DNA of 32,498 nt. It comes from Lautropia sp. GTDB taxonomy: Bacteria; Pseudomonadota; Gammaproteobacteria; Burkholderiales; Burkholderiaceae_E. The DNA is taken from positions 1 to 32,498 of the forward strand of contig JAUNHU010000019.1 in assembly GCA_030523825.1 (NCBI GenBank), in the 5' to 3' direction. The translations under genes and the position numbers were made by a program. The notes under the pieces were generated by a model that did no database searches, had not been told where the DNA came from, and saw nothing but the letters and a program-made list of their open reading frames with translations. Below are positions 25,418 to 32,498 of this stretch, piece by piece; positions within the stretch are counted from its first letter, which is position 1, and each line of letters starts with the position of its first letter.

Positions 25418-28400
25418 TCAGCGGCCCTGATGTTGCAGGGGGACAGGAGAGGGTTGCCGGTGAAGGATGTCCTGCCAGTGCGGGTGTGCCGCTTCATGAC
25501 GCCCGCTGTCCGTGCGTGGCTGTTGCCTGCCTGATGCACCCGGCAGCGAACCGCGCTTGCTGTCGAGTGTCAGCAGGGGCTTTGCAGTCTCGGTCTGCAC
25601 GCTGGTGTTGGCGCCTTGCTGCTGACGGGCCTTCACCTGCTCGACGACGAAGTTGCTGCACGAGCCCTCGATGAAATCGGCCCGGTGCAGCATGCCCTTC
25701 TTCGCGTCGATGAACAGGCTGTGGGCATCGCCGACGTTTTGCGCGCTGCTGGTGACGAGGCGCGAGCTGCGGGGCAGGGTGCGGCTGTCGACCTTCAGCA
25801 CGTGGGTGCGGGGCCGCAGGCCACAGTGGCTGTACTTGCCCTGTTCGTCGGACACCATCCAGGTACCGTTCTGCAGGTAGAGGCGAACGCCCGGAATGCC
25901 GAGTTCCTCGTGGTCCTTCACCGAGTTGCCGTTGCAGTCCACATAGATCTGGCCGGCCACACAGGCTTCTTCGGAAAAGACGCCATCGGTGACTTCGATT
26001 TTCCAGCGCGACTCATTGGAGCATTGCGCGCGGGCATTGCGGTTGGTGGGCACGGGGCATTCGACATGGGCGCGGTTGATGCCGTCACCTTCCTGTGAAC
26101 CCACACCCAACCGAGCCCGGTAGCTCAGCGTGATTTCGCCGGAGCTGGTGCCTGCATTTCCGGTTCGGGACGAGGCGCCGGCGTTGCCCTGGGCGGGCAG
26201 GTCATCAAGCTGGATCTGCAGCACGCGATTGCCGAGAAGCGTCACACGGGATGAATCGAGTCGGGTGACAGTATTGCTGCCACCGTGCTGCACGCGCACC
26301 GAGCCGGGCTCCATGCGGAAACCGGCGGGCAGACGGTCGACAACCATCGGCCGCAGGGCAGGAGTGTTGCCCAGATTGCGGATGCGCAGCCGGTAGGTGA
26401 CGAGATCACCGACTTCGGCGCTGCGGGTGGTGCTGGTTTTCTCGATGGCAAGCGAACTGGAAACGACCGGCGCGGGCGTTGGGCTGCAAGCCTGTGCCGT
26501 ACTCTGCTGATTGCCGGCGGCTGCCGTGGCGGCGGAGTTGATCGGGTTGCCGTTCAGCAGGGCCTGGCTCACGTCGTTACGGGTGGCGAGCTGCACCTGA
26601 TTGAACAGGCCACTGCCTGCCGAGCCGGTGCAGGCATCATTGGCTGCATCGCTGCCGAAGGGCACGCGCACACGGAACTGCATGGCGTAGGTGTGTGTGG
26701 CACCGGCCGCGATGGGGCGCTGACTGGCGAGCTGCCATTGCGCGCCCTGTTCTGCGATGGGCAGGGCGCTTTCGGTGCTGCCATCGTCAAACAGGATGCG
26801 CTGGCTGATGATCTCCACGTTCGGATCGAAGTCCGGCGTGTCGAGCAGATCATAGTATCCATCGGAGGAGCCTTCTGCCGTACCGGGGATGTCGTTGCGG
26901 TTCTTCACCGTGATCCGGTATTCGATGTCGTACTCGTTGCCGGTACCGGCGACGGGTTTTGCACCATCAGTGGTTTTCGTCACCTGCTCCAGCACGGTGT
27001 CCTTGCGCTGGCGAATGACTTCGCAACTGATGCCGCCCAGGTCTTCGGTGAGCGTGAATTCGGCGGGCAGCGTGTTGCCGTGGCGGTCACGGCAGATGGC
27101 GGTACTGGTATAGCCGGACAACTCGGTGGTGGCGTAGCGGTATTGGTTGTCCTTCACGAGGAAGGTGTGTCCCAGTTCGTCGTTGGTGAGGTACCTGCCG
27201 TTGTCGGGCAGGGGAACGCGCCCGCTTTCCTTCCCGTTCTGGATGCGGGTGATGAAGATCTGCCCGGGCGGCAGCTTTGCAACCTGGGCGATGGCGGCAG
27301 CGCTGCCCGTGCGCTGGCCGGTGGACAGATTCTCCACCACCTCGTTGGTCTGCACGGCCGTGAAGGCGATGAAGAAAGGTTCGTCGGTGTTGGTGATGGT
27401 GCAACTGATGGCGCGACCCAGGCCCAGCGACAGGATGTTGCCGGGTTCGAGGGGGGCGATTTCGGCGCTGCCGTCGGCCTTGGTCGTGCTGCACGACCAG
27501 GCGCTGGCGGTGTAACCGCGCAGGTTGTCTTCCGTCAGCCGGTAGCGGCCGGGCAGGAGGCGCTTGCCGGTGATGTCGGCATCACCGGTGCGGCCGCTGA
27601 CGGGTTGCAGGTTGCCGGCAGTGACGGGCTCACCGGCTGCGTCCACTGGCGTGGCGTTGAGCGTGAAATCGCGTTCGGTGGCCGAACGGCCGTGATTGAT
27701 GGTGAGCTTCTTCACCAGCGTCAGCGACGCAGGCTGGTCATCGAAATGTGCCGTGCAGACGGCTTCGCTTCCCCAGTCGAGCACGAGCTGGTTCCCTGCC
27801 TGCCCGGCAAGCGGGGCAGGGCGGCCGTCGATGGTGCACGCCCAGCTGCCGATATAGCCGTCGGGATGTTCATGGCCCAGCGACAGGGTGCCGGCGGGCA
27901 CTTCCACCCGTTGCAGCGTGCTGTTGCCGGGAACAAGAGCGAGATGCACGGCTTCGCCGGTGACGGTCTGGGGGCCATCGGCATCCACGGCCAGCCGGGT
28001 CGCGCCGGGTTGCAGCGTGCCGCCGTCATCGTTGGTGATCCTGTCCTGCAGCGTGAGCCTTGGCTTCAGGGGTGTGCGGGTAAAGTCATAGCCGCTGGCG
28101 CTTGCACCTTCCGTGGGCAGCACGATGTCGGTGATGGTGTCGGTGGCTGCGTTGCCTCCGGCATTGCCCGCCTGGCTCTGGCCTGCGGCAAACCTGTCGA
28201 TGGGAGCCGTGGCCGAGACCGCATAGGTGCCGGCGAGCAGTCCCGGAAAGTGTGCAATGGCCGTGCCGCTGCAATCGGCCGATGCAAACACCGTGCCGCC
28301 GGGTGAATCAAATTGTTCGGTGGCAAACAGGTATTTGCCGTCCTTGTCTGTGCGAGTCGAATGGGTGACGGCCTGGCCTTTGGCTGTGGTGCCGGTGAGG

Positions 28401-31400
28401 GTTACGCACTGATCCGCGATGCCCCAGTCGATGCCATCCCGCGTCAGGTTGCGGTTGGGGTCGGCGTAGAGCATGCCGGCGATGCTGCTGTGGTTCGTGC
28501 CGATGCGGGCATGCACGTCCGCGGCCGATGTCACGTAGAGCAGGGCACGCGCACCGGCTGCCGAGGAAGGGCGCAGGCCCACGCGGTTGGCGAAGATGTC
28601 GTCCTTGCGGCTCAGCAGAGCGTCGGTCTGCATGCTGACCGTGACCTGATAGGGCTGGTTTGCCTTCATGACCGACAGGCCGGGCGAGAGCCGGAAGGCG
28701 GTGGATTCACCGATGCTTGCCGGACAGCCGGGGCTGCCAAACTCGTTCTCAAGACACCAGCGCGTGCTGCCGCCGGGAATGGCGTTGCTGGCGTCGTGCG
28801 GGTCGTTGTGAATCTCGGTAGGCTTGCGCCGGGTGTAATAAACCCGTGCGGTGTGGTCGGAGGCCGGTGGCGTGACCGTGGCCAGCCGGATGGCACCGGG
28901 GCGGAAACGCGATGCCGGATTGCGGGCGCCGCGCTCCAGGGCGCCATCGGCCTGGCCATCACCGTTGAAGGGAAGGATGTCGATGTGATCGGGAATGCCC
29001 GGTGCCGTGAGGTCTTTTGCCATCGAGGTGGCCCGGATCACGTAATCGACGCGATCACCGGCCTCAACCAGCGGTGTGGCAACCGTCTTCCTCACCGAGA
29101 AGCCTTCTTCGGTGTGGATGCTGATGGAGGTTTCTGCGCTCTTGGCACAGTTGCCCAGGTTCTGCGTGGCAGGCACATACTGGCAGTCGGGGTCTGCGTC
29201 ATGACTTCCGGCCGACACGTGCGCAAGGTTGCGCAGTACCGTGCCGTTCAGCAATGAAATGTCCAGATATGCCTGAAACTCGATGGGGGGAAGCTGTGCG
29301 CCGGCATCGGCGCTGTTGCCGAGGTGTGCGGTGGTGTCGGGGAAGCGCCAGACGAGCGTGGTGAGCCCGGTCTGCGGTGTGTCGGGCCTGATTTCGTCCG
29401 GTTCCCTGGCCTGTCCGCCGACCGTGCTGCTGCCAGGCACATAGCTCATCCTGGCGGGCAGGATGTCGGTGATCGTGACCGTGGCTGGCTTTGGCGGATA
29501 TTGGGTGGCGTGGCTGGCCCGCAGCCGGTAGGTGATGGTGCTGTCGGCAGGCACGGATGAGCCGGCGGCGGCCCGAGCGGGCGCAATCACCTGCTTGGTG
29601 ATGCGCGACGTGGTGAGCGCAGCCACCACGCCCAGATGGTCCTTGAACGACCACCAGCGGTAGTTGGGATGCTGGTCGGAATAGACCTGCGCCCTGTTGC
29701 GCAGGATGGTGCCGGCGCTGATGGGCTCTCCCTGTCGGCGGATGCCGGCAACGGGCTCGCGCACATTGATGGTGGCGGCCCAGGTGTCGCGCAGTTTCAG
29801 GCCGCGGATCTGGGTGTAGGAGAGCAGGCCGCCTTTCAGTTGCGGGTAGGTGATGCGTACCGCCATCAGGCCGCCCGCCGCTTCTGCCTGCGCCTTGCTG
29901 GCATGCCAGGTGATGCCCTGGCCATCCCGGCAATCGGCCTTGGTGTAATCGGAGCTGCCTCCCGGTGCGGCGGGCGCATCATAGGCCAGCACGTTGGTGG
30001 CCGAATCGGTGCTGGCGAAGTAGGGGCCGCCAGCCTTCGTGCCGTATTCGACCTTCACTGTCGAGGAATCTCCTCCCCGGGCGATGTTGGGGGTCACGCT
30101 GAAGTGCGGTGCCAGGTCGAATGCCGTGCGGTCGATGATGTCGCATACCACCACATTGGTGTGTGTGTTGGTGCCGGTGTTGCTGTAGCGCAGCGTGGCC
30201 ATCACGCTTTGTCCCGGTGCCATCGCATTGACATGATCGTCACCGCTGACGTTCGGGTCGCGCACGGTGGCGAGGGGCGCTTTCAGCTTGCCATTGTCAT
30301 TGTCGGCCTGATAGAGCTTCTGAGCAGTGGCGCCGGATTTCTGCCGCAGGTTGACACTGTAGCCATCGTTTGTGGTGTCCAGATTCATCATGGCCTGGCC
30401 GCTGATGGAGGTGCCGCTGAAGCTCTGCAACGACAGCGGATGAGCGACCTCGGTCGTGCCGGGGTAGTCGGCGATGTCCGTCCACAGCACCAGCGCCTTG
30501 TTGGCCACCCAGTACTGGTTGGCTGGCAGGGCATCGCCGTTGGTGGTGTGGGTGGGGGTACGGGCGAGGGTGGTGTCCGTGTTGGTCAGCTCTACCGTGA
30601 CATGGTTGCGGCTGCTGGATTGAACGTGGCAGTGGCCGCCATTGCTCACGGTGCTGCTGTTGCTGGAAGGTGCTGGGCCGGTGTCATTCACACGCTGGTG
30701 CAGGTTGATGACATCACCAAACAGCTGATTCGGCTTGTTGTTCCAGGCCAGACCGTTGCCGCAGCCATCAGCATAGGTGCCTGTGCTGGGGTGGAAATTG
30801 GCAACGCGCACGGAGGCGGGATAACCGCTGAGATTCAGGGTGGCCGTGATGGAGCCCTGGAGCTGTTCCACGCCCTTCTTGCCATTGCCGTTGGGGTTTC
30901 GGGCGATCAGGCCCAGCATGGGGCGGTGGTAGAAGCCATCATGCCTGCCAGGGGCTGGCCCGGGCCCGGATTCGGCCGAGAATCCGTGCGAGGTAGGATT
31001 GCCCGGATAGCTTTCCTGCACGAAGAAATCGTAGAAGGGGGCTGCCGATACCCTGACCGGGGGCGGTACGGACGACAGCGTCAGCGTGCCGGATTCCGTC
31101 GAGCTGGCCTCGACGCGGGGCGACGGAATGATGGCGTCATTGGGAGTCGTGCCGGGTACTACCGCTTCCAGCGTGAGGTTGGTGGCACCGATGGCGCTGA
31201 TGTCTCCCAGCAGGCAGTCGATTTCCAGCCCGTTGGACTCGAAGCGGGAACCTGGCTGCTTGCAGGCGCCGGGCAGGTCTTTCCACCGCGCCACGATGGC
31301 GCCCTGGGGGGAGGTCGGCATGGTGGCGCGTACCCGCACGCCGGTTGCCGGGCCGGTGGTGCTGAAGGCCACGGCATACCTGACGGAGTCGTGCGTGCGC

Positions 31401-31606
31401 ACGATCCGGTTGTTTGGCCCGGAATCGAAACCCGGGCCGTCAACCGGGTCCCAGCCCGGGGTGCCGTCACTTTGTAGCAGGAATTCCACCGCGCGGATTC
31501 TGGCCTCTGCCCCGGAGGGCAGGGCGGCCCCTGCCAGCAGCAGCGCTACCGGCACTACCTGGGAAACAATCTTGAGCACGGGGGAGTGTCGTCTGGTTTC
31601 ACGCAT
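25418..31606 (-). CDS. Giant exported DUF11/SdrD-B-type protein, copy B
   Basis: Predicted surface or secreted protein of 2062 residues, collinear with copy A. The start ATG 31606 gives MRETRRHSPVLKIVSQVVPV and a signal peptide ending near SGAEA. Landmarks: N-terminal QSDGTPGWDP and RIVRTHDSVRYAVAFS; DUF11-like domains near 672 (ITKQVIAPARAAAG) and 835 (KTVATPLVEAGDRVDYV); SdrD-B-like near 1039 (AGMLYADPNRNLTRDG); SpaA-like near 1298-1370 with Lys1299/Lys1300 and Glu1359 in GRYRLTEDN; VLEQVTKTTDG near 1539; SLAIEKTSTTRS near 1722; CVAGQIYVDCNGNSVKDHEE near 1882; then FIDAKKGMLHRADFIEGSCS. The last about 43 residues after LDSKRG differ from the 22-28-residue tails of copies A and C and may reflect a lost stop. 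Copy A starts 41 bp after its stop, with AGGAG just beyond, so the genes are probably one operon. Ribosome-binding sites are weak. Confidence 0.85.
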   Translation of the reverse strand: MRETRRHSPVLKIVSQVVPVALLLAGAALPSGAEARIRAVEFLLQSDGTPGWDPVDGPGFDSGPNNRIVRTHDSVRYAVAFSTTGPATGVRVRATMPTSPQGAIVARWKDLPGACKQPGSRFESNGLEIDCLLGDISAIGATNLTLEAVVPGTTPNDAIIPSPRVEASSTESGTLTLSSVPPPVRVSAAPFYDFFVQESYPGNPTSHGFSAESGPGPAPGRHDGFYHRPMLGLIARNPNGNGKKGVEQLQGSITATLNLSGYPASVRVANFHPSTGTYADGCGNGLAWNNKPNQLFGDVINLHQRVNDTGPAPSSNSSTVSNGGHCHVQSSSRNHVTVELTNTDTTLARTPTHTTNGDALPANQYWVANKALVLWTDIADYPGTTEVAHPLSLQSFSGTSISGQAMMNLDTTNDGYSVNLRQKSGATAQKLYQADNDNGKLKAPLATVRDPNVSGDDHVNAMAPGQSVMATLRYSNTGTNTHTNVVVCDIIDRTAFDLAPHFSVTPNIARGGDSSTVKVEYGTKAGGPYFASTDSATNVLAYDAPAAPGGSSDYTKADCRDGQGITWHASKAQAEAAGGLMAVRITYPQLKGGLLSYTQIRGLKLRDTWAATINVREPVAGIRRQGEPISAGTILRNRAQVYSDQHPNYRWWSFKDHLGVVAALTTSRITKQVIAPARAAAGSSVPADSTITYRLRASHATQYPPKPATVTITDILPARMSYVPGSSTVGGQAREPDEIRPDTPQTGLTTLVWRFPDTTAHLGNSADAGAQLPPIEFQAYLDISLLNGTVLRNLAHVSAGSHDADPDCQYVPATQNLGNCAKSAETSISIHTEEGFSVRKTVATPLVEAGDRVDYVIRATSMAKDLTAPGIPDHIDILPFNGDGQADGALERGARNPASRFRPGAIRLATVTPPASDHTARVYYTRRKPTEIHNDPHDASNAIPGGSTRWCLENEFGSPGCPASIGESTAFRLSPGLSVMKANQPYQVTVSMQTDALLSRKDDIFANRVGLRPSSAAGARALLYVTSAADVHARIGTNHSSIAGMLYADPNRNLTRDGIDWGIADQCVTLTGTTAKGQAVTHSTRTDKDGKYLFATEQFDSPGGTVFASADCSGTAIAHFPGLLAGTYAVSATAPIDRFAAGQSQAGNAGGNAATDTITDIVLPTEGASASGYDFTRTPLKPRLTLQDRITNDDGGTLQPGATRLAVDADGPQTVTGEAVHLALVPGNSTLQRVEVPAGTLSLGHEHPDGYIGSWACTIDGRPAPLAGQAGNQLVLDWGSEAVCTAHFDDQPASLTLVKKLTINHGRSATERDFTLNATPVDAAGEPVTAGNLQPVSGRTGDADITGKRLLPGRYRLTEDNLRGYTASAWSCSTTKADGSAEIAPLEPGNILSLGLGRAISCTITNTDEPFFIAFTAVQTNEVVENLSTGQRTGSAAAIAQVAKLPPGQIFITRIQNGKESGRVPLPDNGRYLTNDELGHTFLVKDNQYRYATTELSGYTSTAICRDRHGNTLPAEFTLTEDLGGISCEVIRQRKDTVLEQVTKTTDGAKPVAGTGNEYDIEYRITVKNRNDIPGTAEGSSDGYYDLLDTPDFDPNVEIISQRILFDDGSTESALPIAEQGAQWQLASQRPIAAGATHTYAMQFRVRVPFGSDAANDACTGSAGSGLFNQVQLATRNDVSQALLNGNPINSAATAAAGNQQSTAQACSPTPAPVVSSSLAIEKTSTTRSAEVGDLVTYRLRIRNLGNTPALRPMVVDRLPAGFRMEPGSVRVQHGGSNTVTRLDSSRVTLLGNRVLQIQLDDLPAQGNAGASSRTGNAGTSSGEITLSYRARLGVGSQEGDGINRAHVECPVPTNRNARAQCSNESRWKIEVTDGVFSEEACVAGQIYVDCNGNSVKDHEELGIPGVRLYLQNGTWMVSDEQGKYSHCGLRPRTHVLKVDSRTLPRSSRLVTSSAQNVGDAHSLFIDAKKGMLHRADFIEGSCSNFVVEQVKARQQQGANTSVQTETAKPLLTLDSKRGSLPGASGRQQPRTDSGRHEAAHPHWQDILHRQPSPVPLQHQGR
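25589..26098 (-). repeat. 510-bp near-identical 3' segment, copy B
   Basis: It aligns without gaps to 31774-32283, offset 6185 bp. Bases 25589-25816 (228 bp) are identical, and about 17 differences, counted by eye, occur in the rest. The segment covers the region from GSQEGDGIN to the C-terminal tail. Confidence 0.9.
26896..27000 (-). repeat. 105-bp near-identical internal segment, copy B
   Basis: Partner of 20688-20792, with one mismatch in 105 bases. It lies in frame at the equivalent position of the paralogous gene. Confidence 0.85.
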
Positions 31607-31656
31607 GGGATTTTCTGGCTGACCGGGTTTTCAGGCGTCAGGCATGTGCTGTTTTT

Positions 31657-32498
31657 TCAAGGGGCCGGGTGTCGTGCGGTGGCGGGCAGTTTCTGTGCGC
31701 GATCGGTACCCTGTTGCAGGGGCCGGGCGTGGAGGCCGTGCTTGCTGTCGAGGGTGAGGGGTGACTGGCCGCGCTCGGTCTGCACGCTGGTGTTGGCGCC
31801 TTGCTGCTGACGGGCCTTCACCTGCTCGACGACGAAGTTGCTGCACGAGCCCTCGATGAAATCGGCCCGGTGCAGCATGCCCTTCTTCGCGTCGATGAAC
31901 AGGCTGTGGGCATCGCCGACGTTTTGCGCGCTGCTGGTGACGAGGCGCGAGCTGCGGGGCAGGGTGCGGCTGTCGACCTTCAGCACGTGGGTGCGGGGCC
32001 GAAGGCCGCAGTGGCTGTATTTGCCCTGTTCGTCGGACACCATCCAGGTGCCGTTCTGCAGGTAGAAGCGAACGCCGGGGATGCCGAGTTCCTCGTGCTC
32101 CTTCACCGAGTTGCCGTTGCAGTCCACATAGATCTGGCCGGCCACGCAGGCTTCTTCAGAAAAGACGCCATCGGTGACTTCGATTTTCCAGCGCGACTCG
32201 TTGGAGCACTGCACGCGGGCATTGCGGTTGGTGGGCATCGGGCATTCGACATGGACACGGTTGATGCCGTCACCTTCCTGTGAGCCGGTGCCCACGCGCA
32301 CGCGGTAGGAGATGAGGGTTTCACCACTGGTGTCGCCGGTGTTGGCCGTGGCGGGGTCGATGCGGTCGAGGCTGAACTGCACGATGCGGCCGCTTTGTGA
32401 GAAGCCGACCTGGCGGGCGTTCTGGACGCGCACCGAGCCGGGTTCGATGCGGAAGCCACGCGGCAGGCGATCGACCACCACCGGCGAGAGGGCAGGGC
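31657..32498 (-). CDS. Giant exported DUF11/SdrD-B-type protein, copy C (3' end only)
   Basis: C-terminal 280 or so residues of a third paralogue; the frame is still open at the window edge (PALSPVVVDRLPRGFRIEPG), so the start lies beyond 32498. The visible part begins in the last DUF11/isopeptide-type domain. It continues into the cysteine-containing SdrD-B-like module (CVAGQIYVDCNGNSVKEHEE, YSHCGLRPRTHVLKVD), then FIDAKKGMLHRADFIEGSCS and a tail ending ATARHPAP. From GSQEGDGIN onward it is almost identical to copy B, with about six residue changes in about 170. Immediately before that point the two are strongly diverged. Copy B starts 51 bp after its stop with no terminator between. Function is as unknown as for copies A and B. 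Confidence 0.85.
   Translation of the reverse strand, partial: PALSPVVVDRLPRGFRIEPGSVRVQNARQVGFSQSGRIVQFSLDRIDPATANTGDTSGETLISYRVRVGTGSQEGDGINRVHVECPMPTNRNARVQCSNESRWKIEVTDGVFSEEACVAGQIYVDCNGNSVKEHEELGIPGVRFYLQNGTWMVSDEQGKYSHCGLRPRTHVLKVDSRTLPRSSRLVTSSAQNVGDAHSLFIDAKKGMLHRADFIEGSCSNFVVEQVKARQQQGANTSVQTERGQSPLTLDSKHGLHARPLQQGTDRAQKLPATARHPAP
31774..32283 (-). repeat. 510-bp near-identical 3' segment, copy C
   Basis: Partner of 25589-26098 in direct orientation. Bases 31774-32001 are identical to 25589-25816. Similarity falls sharply on both sides: at the tail codons below 31774, and beyond 32283. Confidence 0.9.

Noticed and set aside
20485-31477. Long plus-strand open frames (about 590-670 codons) opposite the giant genes, at similar places in copies A and B
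   Set aside because: They are antisense to well-supported coding frames, rich in Gly, Ala, Val and Arg, with no recognisable domains. Their parallel positions follow from the paralogy of the sense genes and GC-rich codon bias.
1-32498. CRISPR arrays, insertion sequences, tRNA or rRNA genes
   Set aside because: I looked for short regular repeats, transposase motifs and cloverleaf-like sequence and saw none; the only long repeats are within the paralogous giant genes.

Overview
The window looks like a chromosomal segment of a GC-rich betaproteobacterium (Burkholderiales). The nitrate reductase, the two-component system and the DNA-repair proteins are all proteobacterial in type. I would guess an oral Lautropia-like organism, but only from general impression; no rRNA or tRNA is present to test this.

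Region 1 (1-10428, plus strand) is a nitrate respiration locus. It holds narG (its 5' end lies outside the window), narH, narJ and narI, then a PpiC-type peptidyl-prolyl isomerase and the sensor/regulator pair narX-narL. narG/narH and narH/narJ overlap by 4 bp. narJ and narI are separated by a perfect 10-bp hairpin. A probable terminator lies after the isomerase gene, so narXL is likely a separate unit.

Region 2 (10554-12744, minus strand) is modABC, a high-affinity molybdate importer. It faces the nar locus tail to tail and fits the molybdenum demand of NarG.

Region 3 (12929-17273, minus strand) is a run of separate genes: an Ogt methyltransferase, a fused Ada-AraC-AlkA alkylation-repair protein, a LysE/RhtB exporter and a 259-residue protein I do not recognise.

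Region 4 (17391-19129) holds a secreted beta-propeller-like protein with a C-terminal coiled coil. It has a good intrinsic terminator and a Fur-like inverted repeat upstream of its start.

Region 5 (19251-32498, minus strand) fills over a third of the window. It has three tandem, collinear, paralogous genes for giant exported proteins of about 2030-2060 residues; the most upstream copy is cut by the window edge. They carry signal peptides, DUF11-like and SdrD-B/SpaA-like domains and a highly conserved cysteine-containing C-terminal module. The 3' ends of the two upstream copies are nearly identical over 510 bp, including 228 bp without a difference, although the neighbouring sequence has diverged. 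This points to gene conversion or recombination and is the most unusual part of the window.

No CRISPR array, insertion sequence, phage gene or structural RNA was found. No gene-free stretch exceeds 300 bp.
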